A stretch of DNA of 64,000 bases from the NCBI GenBank assembly GCA_947630025.1, contig CANRFZ010000005.1:1-64000 (forward strand). The letters run 5' to 3'. Position 1 is the stretch's first letter; every line of letters starts with the position of its first letter. The notes under the pieces are model-generated. The model was not told the DNA's origin. It did no database searches and was given only the letters and a program-made list of their open reading frames with translations. Shown here one piece after another: positions 41,219 through 51,377 of this stretch. A program made the translations under genes and the position numbers. The DNA comes from an uncultured Lachnospiraceae bacterium. GTDB taxonomy: Bacteria > Bacillota > Clostridia > Lachnospirales > Lachnospiraceae.

Positions 41219-42380
41219 ATTTCACCACCCGCACCCGGAACACGCCGTCTATCGATTCCAGCTTCTTTATGATCTCATCGGAAGCGGGCGCCTCGATATC
41301 CATCATCGTGTAGGCGACCTCGCCTTTTGACTTATTCGTCATATCGGAAATATTGATGCCGTTATCGCCGAAGCAGGCGGTAAACTTGGTAATCATGTTG
41401 GCAATATTCTTATGGAAAATCGCCACGCGCCCCGCCTGAGTGCAGACGCCCATATCGCAGCCGGGATAGTTGACGCTGTTCACGATATTGCCGTTCTCCA
41501 GATAATCTTTCAGTTCCTTCACCGCCATCACCGCGCAGTTGTCCTCGGACTCCTCCGTGGACGCGCCCAGATGCGGGATCACGATGCAGCCGCTCTGCCC
41601 TGCCGTGGTACTGTTGGGAAAATCGGAGACATACTTGCGGATCTTGCCGGATGCGATCCCCTCCAGCACCGCTTTTTCGTCTACCAGCAAGTCTCTGGCG
41701 AAGTTGAGCAGGATCACGCCGTCTTTCATCTGGCTGACGGCCTCTCTGCCGATCATGCCCTTGGTGGCGTCCATAAGCGGCACATGGATCGTGATATAAT
41801 CGCACTCCGCATAGATTTCCTCCACATTCAGCACGTGTTTTACGTCACGGCTCAGATTCCATGCCGCGTCCACGGATACATAGGGATCGTAGCCATACAC
41901 TTCCATCCCCAGATGCTTGGCCGCGTTCGCCACTCTGACGCCGATGGCGCCCAGACCGACGATACCGAGCTTCTTGCCCAGAATCTCCGTTCCCGCAAAA
42001 TTTTTCTTGGCTTTCTCGGCGGACTTGCCGACGTTTTCATCCGTCCGGTTGTCCTTTACCCACTCGATGCCGCCCACCACGTCCCGGGCTGCCAGCAGCA
42101 TTCCGGCGATGACCAGCTCTTTTACGCCATTGGCGTTGGCGCCGGGCGTATTGAAAACGACGATGCCCTTCTCCGCGCATTGATCCAGCGGAATATTGTT
42201 GACGCCGGCCCCCGCGCGCGCTATGGCCAGCAGGCGCTTAGGCAGCTCCATGTCGTGCATGGACGCGCTTCTCACCAAGATGCCGTCCGCCTGCGCGACG
42301 TCGTCCGTCTTCTGATACTTTCCGTCAAATTTTTCCAGTCCGACCTGTGCGATCGGGTTTAAACAATGATACTGAAACAT
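41217..42380 (-). CDS. serA: D-3-phosphoglycerate dehydrogenase
   Basis: This is a 387-residue short-type enzyme with the NAD-binding loop GLGAIGVRVANAAKH, the catalytic histidine segment PHLGASTEESEDN and a C-terminal ACT-like domain (GINISDMTNKSKGEVAYTMMDIE). It catalyses the first step of serine synthesis. The ACT domain may sense serine. The start at 42380 follows AGGAGAGG. It lies just after serC. Confidence 0.93.
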   Translation of the reverse strand: MFQYHCLNPIAQVGLEKFDGKYQKTDDVAQADGILVRSASMHDMELPKRLLAIARAGAGVNNIPLDQCAEKGIVVFNTPGANANGVKELVIAGMLLAARDVVGGIEWVKDNRTDENVGKSAEKAKKNFAGTEILGKKLGIVGLGAIGVRVANAAKHLGMEVYGYDPYVSVDAAWNLSRDVKHVLNVEEIYAECDYITIHVPLMDATKGMIGREAVSQMKDGVILLNFARDLLVDEKAVLEGIASGKIRKYVSDFPNSTTAGQSGCIVIPHLGASTEESEDNCAVMAVKELKDYLENGNIVNSVNYPGCDMGVCTQAGRVAIFHKNIANMITKFTACFGDNGINISDMTNKSKGEVAYTMMDIEAPASDEIIKKLESIDGVFRVRVVK

Positions 42381-42439
42381 ATGGCCTCTCCTATCTGTGT
42401 CCTTTTCCTTCCTGCCGGACATACCGCCCGGCGTCCGGA

Positions 42440-43522
42440 TTAACTGTTCTTCTGCTCAAAATCTCTCATAAAGGCGACGAGCTTCTCCACGCCCTCGATC
42501 GGCATCGCGTTGTAAATGCTGGCTCTCATGCCGCCCACAGTGCGGTGTCCTTTCAGGTTTACGAAGCCCGCTTCCGCCGCTTCCTTGACGAACTTAGCGT
42601 CCAGCTCCTCGCTGCCCGTGACGAAAGGCACGTTCATGAGGGAGCGGTCCTCCCGGCGGACGGTGCCCCGGAACAGGCTGCTCTCGTCCAGATAGTCATA
42701 CAGAATCTTTGCCTTTTTCTCATTGACTTCTTTCATCGCGGCAAGCCCGCCGTTCTTTAGCAGCCATTTAAACACTTTGCCGCAGATATAAATGCCGTAG
42801 CACGGCGGCGTGTTATAAAGCGAACCGTTGTCGGCGTGCACTTTATATTTCATCATGGTCGGCGTGCCCGGAAGCACATCGTCCGTCAGAAGGTCTTCCC
42901 GGATAATCACGATCTGTACGCCCGCGGGCCCTACATTCTTCTGCACGCCGGCGTAGACCATGCCGTATTTCGTGACGTCCATCGGCTCCGACAAGAAGCA
43001 GGAAGACACGTCGGACACGAGAATCTTTCCTTTGGTGTTCGGCAGCGTGTGAAATTTCGTACCATAGATCGTATTGTTTTCGCAGATGTATACATAGTCC
43101 ATGTCATCCGTAATCGGCAGGTCGGAACAGTCCGGTATGTAGGAAAAAGTCTGATCCGCCGAGGAAGCCAGCTCCACCGCCTCACCGTAGATCTTGGCCT
43201 CCGCGAAAGCCTTCTTCGCCCACTGTCCCGTCAGAATATAACCGGCCTTGCGGTTTTTCATCAGATTCATCGGCACGGATGCAAAGACGAGGCTCGCGCC
43301 GCCCTGCAGGAACAGAACCTTATAGTTGTCGGGGATCGCCAGAAGCGTCCGCAGATCCGCTTCCGCCTCCTGAATGATCGTCTCGTAAGCCTTCGACCGA
43401 TGGCTCATCTCCATCACGGACATACCGGTGCCCCTGTAGTCCAGCATCTCGTCCGCCGCTTCTCTAAGCACTTCCTCCGGCAGCACCGCCGGGCCCGCCG
43501 AAAAATTATATACTCTAGCCAC
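42440..43522 (-). CDS. serC: Phosphoserine aminotransferase
   Basis: This is a 360-residue PLP-dependent aminotransferase with the cofactor lysine in YAGVQKNVGPAG and FLQGGASLVFASVPMN near residue 75. It converts 3-phosphohydroxypyruvate to phosphoserine. The best start is GTG at 43522, nine bases after GGAGG, giving the family N terminus ARVYNFSAGPA; the ATG frame to 43564 adds a non-family leader. A good promoter lies just upstream. Confidence 0.93.
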   Translation of the reverse strand: MARVYNFSAGPAVLPEEVLREAADEMLDYRGTGMSVMEMSHRSKAYETIIQEAEADLRTLLAIPDNYKVLFLQGGASLVFASVPMNLMKNRKAGYILTGQWAKKAFAEAKIYGEAVELASSADQTFSYIPDCSDLPITDDMDYVYICENNTIYGTKFHTLPNTKGKILVSDVSSCFLSEPMDVTKYGMVYAGVQKNVGPAGVQIVIIREDLLTDDVLPGTPTMMKYKVHADNGSLYNTPPCYGIYICGKVFKWLLKNGGLAAMKEVNEKKAKILYDYLDESSLFRGTVRREDRSLMNVPFVTGSEELDAKFVKEAAEAGFVNLKGHRTVGGMRASIYNAMPIEGVEKLVAFMRDFEQKNS

Positions 43523-43566
43523 TTTTCCACTCCTCCACTGATCGTAAAATTTATAAACCAACAAAC

Positions 43567-43595
43567 ATTTTACCTTTTCCGGGCGCTTTAGTCAA
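43567..43595 (-). promoter_or_regulatory. SigA-type promoter of serCA
   Basis: On the minus strand TTGACT, 17 bases, TAAAAT, about 45 bases before the serC GTG start. Confidence 0.65.
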
Positions 43596-43684
43596 TTACT
43601 ACGACAGATTTTCTTTTCTTAGGAAAAAATGCTCCCCCGCCGTCTAATAAAATAGCACCGCTGCCGTGCCCGCTTCCGCGCCGT

Positions 43685-45088
43685 CTAATAAAACATTACC
43701 ACCGGCGTGCCTACTTCCGCCCTGTCGTACAGTAACGCCATCATGTCTCTGGGCGTATTGATGCAGCCATGGGAACCGTTGGTCTGGTATATGGTGCCGC
43801 CGTACTCGCTTCTCCAAGAGGCGTCATGGATACCGATATTGCCCTTGACCGGCATCCAGAAGTCCACGTGGGAGGCGTAATCCGCCCCGCGCAGCGTGCG
43901 GTTCTGCTGCTTCATATAGACGTAATTGACGCCGGAGGGCGTCCCCATCCTGCGGGATGTATTGCCCGTCACAACCGGCGTGGCAAGCTGCTGCACGCCG
44001 TCCTCATAGTAATACATCATCTGCTGCCCCATATCCACTTCGATATAGGTGCCGCCGATGTCGTCCTGCCCCTGCACCAGCGCTTTCTGCACATAGGCCG
44101 GCTCATGGACCTCCTTCTTATGGGCGAGAAACGCCTGCGTCAGATAGGCCGTCTCCGCTTCCCTGTCGATCTTATTGCCGTAGGTGCCGCCCTCGATCGT
44201 GACGACGCCGCCCCGTGTCGCATGAAATTCTCTGGCCGCGCCTACCGTGTCGTATCTGTCCGCCAGCTCGTCGACAAACTCCTCCACCGCGCCTTCCCGG
44301 ATTTTCAGGCTGCCGTCCTCGTCTCTGGTGAACCGCCCGTCCTCGTCCAGCTCGAGCCAGTCGCACACAACCGATCCGTCCACGACGATTTGATCGTCGC
44401 CCATCCGGTAAGTGATGCAGCACTGCTGCAGCGGCTCCAACTGCTCCCACAACGACAGGTCTTCCCGCATCCGCTCCGTCAGCTCCAGATCCCGGTAGCA
44501 GTTCTCCTCCTCCAGCCGGACTTCCGTCCTGCCTTCCTCGATCGCATTCACTACCGCATTTTTGACGTCCTCCACCTGCAGGACGCCCATACGCTCATTC
44601 ACCAGCTCATAGCCGTGGTTCGTCTTGATGATCGCCAGACTGTGATCCTCGTCGCTTCTGCCTTCCTCCGCGGCGATGCACGGAATCTGCGACAACGTAT
44701 GCTGCAGCGCGGTCATATCGTAGGTGATCACCGGAGACAGTTTCGTCCTGTTCTCGTGGAAAAGACTCTCAATCCACATCCACGGATTCTGCTGCTGGCG
44801 GTAGATCTCCAGCGCTTTCTTAAAATCAAACTGATAGTGGATGTCCTCCGCCGAGATCTGGTACGATCTGCCATCCCTGTCGTAGATGGTGACGCCGTCG
44901 TAGGAGAAGTCCGCCGTCAGAGCGTCGTTTACTTCCTGAATGCTATGCCCCGTGCAGTAGACGTTATTGATCCATGTGCCGTACGTAAAGGCGTTGCGGT
45001 AATAAACGGCCAGTCCGATGTAAGTTGCCATCAGACTGACCAGAATCGTACATACTATGATGATAATGTGTTTTACTGCTTTTTTCAT
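43685..45088 (-). CDS. L,D-transpeptidase (YkuD) with N-terminal PG-binding-type region
   Basis: The 467-residue product has an N-terminal membrane anchor (about residues 7-29), an extracellular region resembling the PG4 peptidoglycan-binding domain, and a C-terminal YkuD catalytic domain (about 340-467) with the histidine IGIHDASW and the cysteine motif SHGCINTP. It makes 3-3 cross-links or attaches proteins in peptidoglycan. The 3' end appears partly duplicated just downstream (an approximately 30-base near repeat containing TATTAGACGGCG). Confidence 0.9.
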   Translation of the reverse strand: MKKAVKHIIIIVCTILVSLMATYIGLAVYYRNAFTYGTWINNVYCTGHSIQEVNDALTADFSYDGVTIYDRDGRSYQISAEDIHYQFDFKKALEIYRQQQNPWMWIESLFHENRTKLSPVITYDMTALQHTLSQIPCIAAEEGRSDEDHSLAIIKTNHGYELVNERMGVLQVEDVKNAVVNAIEEGRTEVRLEEENCYRDLELTERMREDLSLWEQLEPLQQCCITYRMGDDQIVVDGSVVCDWLELDEDGRFTRDEDGSLKIREGAVEEFVDELADRYDTVGAAREFHATRGGVVTIEGGTYGNKIDREAETAYLTQAFLAHKKEVHEPAYVQKALVQGQDDIGGTYIEVDMGQQMMYYYEDGVQQLATPVVTGNTSRRMGTPSGVNYVYMKQQNRTLRGADYASHVDFWMPVKGNIGIHDASWRSEYGGTIYQTNGSHGCINTPRDMMALLYDRAEVGTPVVMFY

Positions 45089-45133
45089 ATCAAACCGGTC
45101 GTTTTACATTTCTGTCTTCTTTGGTGACGCCGT

Positions 45134-46816
45134 TCAGCCCTCCGCCTTCTCCAGATCTCCGGCGTCAAAGGCTTCGCTGATGGGCGCGCCCGCCGGAACC
45201 ATCGGAAATACCTTGTCGTCCTCCGGGATGATGCAGTCCAGCAGGACGGGCTTCTTCAGCGCGATCGCCCGCTCAACCGCAGGCGCTACGTCTTCCATCC
45301 GGGTGACGCGGATCGCCTCGCAGCCCAGACCTTCCGCCACTTTGCAGAAGTCCACGCTATCGTTGAGCACCGTCTGGGAATACCGCTTTCCATAGAAAAG
45401 CGTCTGCCACTGGCGCACCATACCCAGCACGTGGTTGTTGATGACCACCTGAATGATCGGAATCTGATAACGGCTTGCGGTAGCCAGCTCGTTCATATTC
45501 ATGCGGAAGCAGCCGTCGCCCGCGATATTGATGCAGATCTTGTCGGGCCGCCCCACCTTGGCACCGATGCAGGCTCCCAGACCGTACCCCATCGTACCCA
45601 GCCCGCCGGATGTCAGAAGCGTCCTCGGCATGGAATACTGATAGAACTGCGCCGCCCACATCTGGTGCTGGCCGACGTCGGTGGTTATGACCGCATCGCC
45701 GCCGGTGATTCTGTCGATCTCCTCTATGATATATGGACAGGACAGGGCGGAATGGTCATAGGACAACGGATACTTTTCCTTCATCTCCATGATATGCCCG
45801 ATCCACTCGTCATGGCGCTGCTGCGCAAGCCTCTGGTTGAGCAGCGTCAGGACTTCTTTCAGATCGCCCACGATCGAGACGTCCGTCCGGATATTTTTGT
45901 TGATCTCCGCCGCGTCGATGTCGATGTGCAGAACTTTGGCATTTTCGGCAAATCTGGCCGGATTGCCGACGACACGGTCGGAAAATCTCGCGCCCAGCGC
46001 AATCAGCAGATCACACTCGCTGACGCCGAAGTTGGACGTCTTCGTACCGTGCATACCGATCATGCCCGTATAGTGCGGATCGTGTCCGTCAAAGGCTCCC
46101 TTGCCCATCAGGGTGTCGCATACCGGAGCGTCCACCTTGGCGGCAAACTCCCGCACCTCGCGGTAAGCGCCGGAGATCACCGCGCCGCCGCCCACATAGA
46201 CAAAAGGCTTCTCGGAAGCCTCGATCAGCCGCAGCGCCTCCTCCAGCGCCGCACTGTTGTCACGCTTAGGCACAGGGAGCTTCTCCGGTTCTTTTGCCGT
46301 ATATTCACACTGATTGGCAGTGACGTCCTTGGTAATGTCCACCAGCACCGGCCCCGGCCTGCCGCTTCTCGCGATGGCAAAGGCTTTGCGCAGCGTGTCG
46401 GCCAGAATATTGACGTCCTTTACGATATAGCCGTGCTTCGTGATCGGCATCGTGACGCCCGCGATATCCACCTCCTGAAAAGAATCCTTCCCCAGCGCGG
46501 GGAGATTGACATTACAGGTGATGGCTACCATCGGTACGGAATCCATGTACGCCGTGGCGATTCCCGTCACCAGATTGGTCGCGCCCGGGCCGCTGGTAGC
46601 CAGACATACGCCCACCCTGCCGGTGGCTCTGGCATAGCCGTCCGCCGCGTGTGCAGCGCCCTGCTCGTGAGACGTCAGGATGTGCTTTATCTCATTACTA
46701 TGTTGGTACAAAGCGTCATAGACATTCAGAATCGTTCCGCCCGGATAGCCGAACACGGTATCGACACCCTGCTCTTTCAGGCATTCCACCACAATTTCCG
46801 CGCCTGTTAATAACAT
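45134..46816 (-). CDS. ilvB: Acetolactate synthase large subunit
   Basis: The 560-residue ThDP enzyme has SHEQGAAHAADGYARATG near residue 47 and the cofactor motif GDGCFRMN ... INN. It is the first enzyme of branched-chain amino acid synthesis. AGGAGG lies eight bases before the ATG. No small regulatory subunit gene (ilvN) is adjacent: the next gene is the L,D-transpeptidase. The operon neighbours ilvD and leuB fix the pathway. Confidence 0.93.
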   Translation of the reverse strand: MLLTGAEIVVECLKEQGVDTVFGYPGGTILNVYDALYQHSNEIKHILTSHEQGAAHAADGYARATGRVGVCLATSGPGATNLVTGIATAYMDSVPMVAITCNVNLPALGKDSFQEVDIAGVTMPITKHGYIVKDVNILADTLRKAFAIARSGRPGPVLVDITKDVTANQCEYTAKEPEKLPVPKRDNSAALEEALRLIEASEKPFVYVGGGAVISGAYREVREFAAKVDAPVCDTLMGKGAFDGHDPHYTGMIGMHGTKTSNFGVSECDLLIALGARFSDRVVGNPARFAENAKVLHIDIDAAEINKNIRTDVSIVGDLKEVLTLLNQRLAQQRHDEWIGHIMEMKEKYPLSYDHSALSCPYIIEEIDRITGGDAVITTDVGQHQMWAAQFYQYSMPRTLLTSGGLGTMGYGLGACIGAKVGRPDKICINIAGDGCFRMNMNELATASRYQIPIIQVVINNHVLGMVRQWQTLFYGKRYSQTVLNDSVDFCKVAEGLGCEAIRVTRMEDVAPAVERAIALKKPVLLDCIIPEDDKVFPMVPAGAPISEAFDAGDLEKAEG

Positions 46817-46834
46817 ACGTTATTCCTCCTGTTT

Positions 46835-48508
46835 TTATTTCTTTCCGGGGATTTCCAGAACGGCGCCCCTGTTGCCGCTGGTGACCAGCTCGCGGTATCT
46901 GGCCAGATAACCGCCCGTCACCTCGGGCTCCCTGGGCTGCCACTTCGCCCTGCGCGCTGCCAGCTCCTCGTCGGACACTTTCACGTTTAACGCCATATGA
47001 GGGATATCGATGCTGATGATATCGCCTTCCTCCACCAGCGCGATCGGCCCGCCCACCGCAGCCTCCGGCGACACGTGGCCGATGGACGCGCCGCGGGATG
47101 CGCCGGAAAATCTGCCGTCCGTAATCAGCGCCACCGAGGAACCCAAGCCCATGCCGGCGATGGCCGATGTGGGGTTGAGCATCTCGCGCATTCCCGGGCC
47201 GCCTTTGGGCCCTTCGTAGCGGATGACCACCACGTCGCCCTCGTTGATCCTGCCGCCCTTGATCGCGTCGATGGCGTCCTCCTCGCACTCAAAGACTCGG
47301 GCGGGGCCTTCGTGCACCATCATCTCCTCCGCCACCGCGGAACGCTTTACGACGCTGCCGTCCGGCGCGAGATTCCCTTTCAGAACCGCCAGTCCGCCTG
47401 TCGTACTGTACGGATTGTCCACCGGCCTGATGACTTCGGGATTCCTGTTTGCCGCATCTTTTATGTTCTCGCCGACGGTCTTGCCCATTACGGTCATGCA
47501 GTCCGTGTTGAGCAGGCCGATGTCCGCCAGTTCCTTCATCACGGCATACACGCCGCCCGCCTCGTTTAAGTCCTCCATATAAGTCGGGCCCGCAGGCGCA
47601 AGGTGGCAGAGATTCGGCGTCCGCTCGCTGATCGCGTTGGCCTCGGAAATATCGAAATCATAGCCGATCTCATGAGCGATGGCGGGCAGATGCAGCATGG
47701 AATTGGTAGAGCATCCCAGCGCCATGTCCACCGTCAGCGCATTGATGATCGCCTCTTTGGTCATAATGTCGCGGGGACGGATATTCTTGCGGAACATCTC
47801 CATAACCGCCATGCCCGCGTGTTTTGCCAGCCTGATGCGGTCGGAATAGACCGCCGGAATCGTGCCGTTGCCGCCCAAGCCCATTCCCAGCACTTCCGTC
47901 AGACAGTTCATGGAGTTGGCCGTATACATACCGGAGCAGGAACCGCACGTAGGGCACGCTTTCCTCTCGAACTCCTTCAGCTCGTCGTCGTCCATCCTGC
48001 CGGCGGCATGAGCGCCCACCGCCTCAAACATGGACGAAAGACTGGTCTTTCTGCCGTGGATATGTCCCGCCAGCATAGGGCCGCCGGATACGAACACGGT
48101 AGGCACGTTGATCCGGGCCGCCGCCATCAGAAGGCCGGGCACATTCTTGTCACAGTTGGGCACCATGACCAGCGCGTCGAACTGGTGCGCCAGCGCCATA
48201 CACTCCGTGGAGTCCGCGATCAGATCCCTTGTGACAAGAGAATACTTCATGCCGATGTGCCCCATGGCGATGCCGTCGCACACCGCGATGGCCGGAAAGA
48301 CCACCGGAACGCCGCCCGCTTCCGCCACGCCGAGCTTAACGGCGTCTACGATCTTGTCCAGATTCATATGTCCGGGAACAATCTCATTGTAGGAGCTGAC
48401 AATGCCGACCATCGGCCTGCCCATCTCCTCCTCCGTAAATCCGAGTGCATGAAACAAACTTCTGTGCGGCGCCTGTTGTACGCCGGTTTTCACGTTATCG
48501 CTTCTCAT
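46835..48508 (-). CDS. ilvD: Dihydroxy-acid dehydratase
   Basis: This is a 557-residue protein with the iron-sulfur cysteines in CDKNVPGLL and [18 protein letters not shown], complete to the C-terminal domain ([11 protein letters not shown]). It performs the third step of valine/isoleucine synthesis. It lies 18 bases before ilvB and 21 bases after leuB, so it is co-transcribed. The RBS (AAGGGTG) is a little distant. Confidence 0.95.
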   Translation of the reverse strand: MRSDNVKTGVQQAPHRSLFHALGFTEEEMGRPMVGIVSSYNEIVPGHMNLDKIVDAVKLGVAEAGGVPVVFPAIAVCDGIAMGHIGMKYSLVTRDLIADSTECMALAHQFDALVMVPNCDKNVPGLLMAAARINVPTVFVSGGPMLAGHIHGRKTSLSSMFEAVGAHAAGRMDDDELKEFERKACPTCGSCSGMYTANSMNCLTEVLGMGLGGNGTIPAVYSDRIRLAKHAGMAVMEMFRKNIRPRDIMTKEAIINALTVDMALGCSTNSMLHLPAIAHEIGYDFDISEANAISERTPNLCHLAPAGPTYMEDLNEAGGVYAVMKELADIGLLNTDCMTVMGKTVGENIKDAANRNPEVIRPVDNPYSTTGGLAVLKGNLAPDGSVVKRSAVAEEMMVHEGPARVFECEEDAIDAIKGGRINEGDVVVIRYEGPKGGPGMREMLNPTSAIAGMGLGSSVALITDGRFSGASRGASIGHVSPEAAVGGPIALVEEGDIISIDIPHMALNVKVSDEELAARRAKWQPREPEVTGGYLARYRELVTSGNRGAVLEIPGKK

Positions 48509-48529
48509 ATCCGTTGTTCACCCTTTCGT

Positions 48530-49615
48530 CTATTTGATCCGCTCTTTTAACAGGCTGCCCATCTGACTGCAGCCGACTTTCTTACATCCTTCCGCCATAA
48601 TATCCGTCGTGCGGTAGCCGTCCTGCAGCACGCTTCTGACGGCGTTCTCGATGGCGTCCGCCTCCCTGTCCAGATCGAAACTGTATCTGAGCATCATGGC
48701 CGCGGACAACACCGTGGCAATCGGATTCGCCATGTCCTTGCCGGCGATATCCGGCGCGGAGCCATGGCTGGGCTCATAGAGGCCGAATTTCGTATCGTTC
48801 AGCGAGGCGGAAGCGAGCATCCCGATAGAACCCGTCACCATGCTGGCCTCATCGGACAGAATATCGCCGAACATATTTTCCGTCAGGATCACGTCGAACT
48901 GCGCCGGGTTCTTGACGAGCTGCATCGCGCAGTTGTCCACCAGCATATGCTCCAGCGTCACTTCCGGATAGTCCTTGGCCACTTCCTCCACGACGCTTCT
49001 CCACAGGCGGGAAGAATCCAGCACGTTCGCCTTGTCCACGCTGGTCACCTTCTTTCGCCTTTTCATGGCGATATCAAATCCCTTGACGGCGATCCGCCGG
49101 ATCTCATTCTCGTCATACACAAGCGTGTCCACCGCTTTTCTGACGCCGTTCTCCTCGGTGGTATGGCGTTCTCCGAAATAAAGGCCGCCCGTCAGCTCCC
49201 GCATGATCACCATATCAAATCCCGCCGCCGAGATTTCCTCTTTCAGCGGGCAGGCCCCCCGCAGCTCACTGTAGAGAACCGCCGGCCTTACATTGGCAAA
49301 CAGGTTCAGCGCCTTGCGGATCGCCAGAAGCCCCGCTTCCGGCCTTCTGTCCGGCGGCAGCTTATACCATGGCGACGTCGTGGTGTCGCCGCCGATGGAA
49401 CCCATCAGCACCGCGTCGGCGCTCTTGGCCGTGGCGATGGCTTCCTCCGTCAGCGGAACGCCGTGCACGTCGATGGACGCGCCGCCCATCAGAATGTCCG
49501 TATACTCTATGGTATGGCCGTATCTGTCCGCCACCGCGTCCAGTACCTTCTTGGCCTCCGCCACGATCTCCGGCCCGATCCCGTCGCCCGGAATACATAC
49601 AATATGCAGTCTCAT
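48530..49615 (-). CDS. leuB: 3-isopropylmalate dehydrogenase
   Basis: The 361-residue product has [19 protein letters not shown] at the start, the metal-site region and [18 protein letters not shown] near residue 275. It is a leucine biosynthesis step. The ATG at 49615 gives the family N terminus [12 protein letters not shown]; the longer frame to 49723 reads through yajC-adjacent sequence. The leuCD genes are not in the window. Confidence 0.95.
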   Translation of the reverse strand: MRLHIVCIPGDGIGPEIVAEAKKVLDAVADRYGHTIEYTDILMGGASIDVHGVPLTEEAIATAKSADAVLMGSIGGDTTTSPWYKLPPDRRPEAGLLAIRKALNLFANVRPAVLYSELRGACPLKEEISAAGFDMVIMRELTGGLYFGERHTTEENGVRKAVDTLVYDENEIRRIAVKGFDIAMKRRKKVTSVDKANVLDSSRLWRSVVEEVAKDYPEVTLEHMLVDNCAMQLVKNPAQFDVILTENMFGDILSDEASMVTGSIGMLASASLNDTKFGLYEPSHGSAPDIAGKDMANPIATVLSAAMMLRYSFDLDREADAIENAVRSVLQDGYRTTDIMAEGCKKVGCSQMGSLLKERIK

Positions 49616-49646
49616 ACTCTGTCGTCTCCCTGTTCTGAATGTCCTC

Positions 49647-49973
49647 TTACTCCGCGTCAGGCTTCTCGATCTGCGCGATCGCGGATTTCTGCATCGGAAT
49701 GCGGCAGTTCTTGTTGCTTCCAAATTCTACGATAATGGTGTCGTCCGTAATGTCGATGACAATGCCGTAAAAGCCGCTAGTGGTCAGCACCACATCGCCG
49801 ACGCTCATCTCGGCAAGCATCGCCGCCACTCTTTTCTGTTCCTTTTTCTGCGGACGGATCATCAGAAAATACATAAACGCCACGATAATCACCAGATAAC
49901 CGACCATCAGAAGTCCGCCGCCCGCCGCAGAACCGCCGGCTGCATCCGCAGTTGCCGTCAATAAAATACCCAT
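49647..49973 (-). CDS. yajC: Preprotein translocase accessory subunit YajC
   Basis: This is a 108-residue protein with one N-terminal membrane helix ([24 protein letters not shown]) and a short cytoplasmic domain with [15 protein letters not shown]. It is an accessory of SecDF. The ATG at 49973 follows GGGAGG at nine bases; a longer frame runs through the tandem repeat upstream and is unlikely. It lies after tgt, the usual arrangement. Confidence 0.93.
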   Translation of the reverse strand: MGILLTATADAAGGSAAGGGLLMVGYLVIIVAFMYFLMIRPQKKEQKRVAAMLAEMSVGDVVLTTSGFYGIVIDITDDTIIVEFGSNKNCRIPMQKSAIAQIEKPDAE

Positions 49974-50011
49974 CTCGTTTTCCTCCCTGTCTTTTTCGCC
50001 TCGCCGCTTTC

Positions 50012-50122
50012 TGCATTTATGGCGTTTCCGCCTGCCTGCATTGACTGCGTTTCCGCTTGTCTGCATTCGTTGCGTTTCGCCTGCTCGCATTGACTGCGTC
50101 TCCGCCTGTCTGCATTTACGGC
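50012..50122. repeat. Tandem repeat of about 25 bases (four-plus units)
   Basis: Degenerate units of TGCATT-x-TGCGTTTCCGCCTGTC occur at 50012, 50037, 50062, 50087 and partially at 50111, filling most of the gap between tgt and yajC. They could form hairpins or be a decayed minisatellite. An open frame on the minus strand crosses it but reads as simple repeats. Confidence 0.7.
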
Positions 50123-50165
50123 TCAATGCCTATCATACACAAAACCTGTCCGGAAGACAAGTCTT

Positions 50166-51308
50166 TTATCCGTTTCCCTCTCCGCCGGCCTGCATTCTGT
50201 CCAGTTTGGCCTTTTTATAAGAAGCAAAGCGTCCCTCGTCCAACGCCTGCCGGATCTCCTCCATCATCTTATTGTAGAAATACAGATTGTGCAGGACACA
50301 GAGGCGCATCCCCAGCATTTCCCCCGCCTTCAGCAGATGCCTGATATAGGCGCGGGAATAACGCCTGCACGCGGGGCAGCCGCAGCCCTCCTCGATAGGC
50401 CGCGCGTCCAGCTCGTACCGGGCGTTAAAAAGATTGATCCTGCCGTCATTGGTATACAGATGGCCGTGCCTGCCGTTCCGGGTGGGGTACACACAGTCAA
50501 AGAAATCCACGCCGCGCTCCACGCCTTCCAGAATATTGGCGGGCGTTCCCACGCCCATCAGATAAGTAGGTTTGTCCTGCGGCAGACAGGGCACCGTCTG
50601 TTCCAGCACATGATACATCTGCTCGTGGCTCTCTCCCACGGCCAGCCCGCCGATGGCATATCCGTCGCAGTCCAGCATGGAAATCTGTCTGGCGTACTCC
50701 ATGCGGATGTCGTCGTATATGGCGCCCTGATTGATACCAAAGAGCATCTGCTTCCTGTTGACGGTATCCTCCAGCCCGTTCAGCCTGTCCATTTCCTTTT
50801 TGCAGCGCTCCAGCCATCTGTAAGTGCGCGCCACGGAATTTTCCACATACTGCCTGTCCGCCATGCTGGACGGACATTCGTCAAACGCCATGGCGATGGT
50901 GGAACCCAGATTCGACTGGATCTGCATACTCTCCTCCGGCCCCATGAAAATCTTGCGTCCGTCCACATGGGAGCGGAACGACACGCCCTCCTCCGTGATC
51001 CTGCGCAGACTCGCCAGCGAAAACACCTGAAAACCGCCGGAATCCGTTAGAATCGGCCTGTTCCACGACATGAACTTGTGCAGGCCGCCCAACTGCCTGA
51101 TGACACGGTCGCCGGGCCGGACGTGCAGATGATACGTATTGGACAACTGCACCTGTGTTCCGATCTGTTCCAGATCCTCGGTGGAAACCGCGCCCTTGAT
51201 CGCGGCTGCCGTACCCACATTCATAAATACGGGCGTCTGGATCGTTCCATGTACCGTCTCCAGCATCGCCCGCTTTGCCCTGCCTTCTGTTTTAAGAATG
51301 GTATACAT
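50166..51308 (-). CDS. tgt: Queuine tRNA-ribosyltransferase (tRNA-guanine transglycosylase)
   Basis: This is a 380-residue enzyme with the catalytic aspartate block LTDSGGFQVFSL near residue 90, FDCVYPTRNGRHG near residue 265 and a zinc site (CGCPACRR ... H). It replaces guanine-34 with queuine or its precursor in four tRNAs. The RBS is weak (GGGT). It heads the run yajC-leuB-ilvD-ilvB on the same strand. Confidence 0.95.
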   Translation of the reverse strand: MYTILKTEGRAKRAMLETVHGTIQTPVFMNVGTAAAIKGAVSTEDLEQIGTQVQLSNTYHLHVRPGDRVIRQLGGLHKFMSWNRPILTDSGGFQVFSLASLRRITEEGVSFRSHVDGRKIFMGPEESMQIQSNLGSTIAMAFDECPSSMADRQYVENSVARTYRWLERCKKEMDRLNGLEDTVNRKQMLFGINQGAIYDDIRMEYARQISMLDCDGYAIGGLAVGESHEQMYHVLEQTVPCLPQDKPTYLMGVGTPANILEGVERGVDFFDCVYPTRNGRHGHLYTNDGRINLFNARYELDARPIEEGCGCPACRRYSRAYIRHLLKAGEMLGMRLCVLHNLYFYNKMMEEIRQALDEGRFASYKKAKLDRMQAGGEGNG

Positions 51309-51377
51309 ATTTTACCCGTTTCTGCTTACTATTTCCGATTTATATTTCTGCTTTATGTTTTTCTTTATGTTTCTGCC

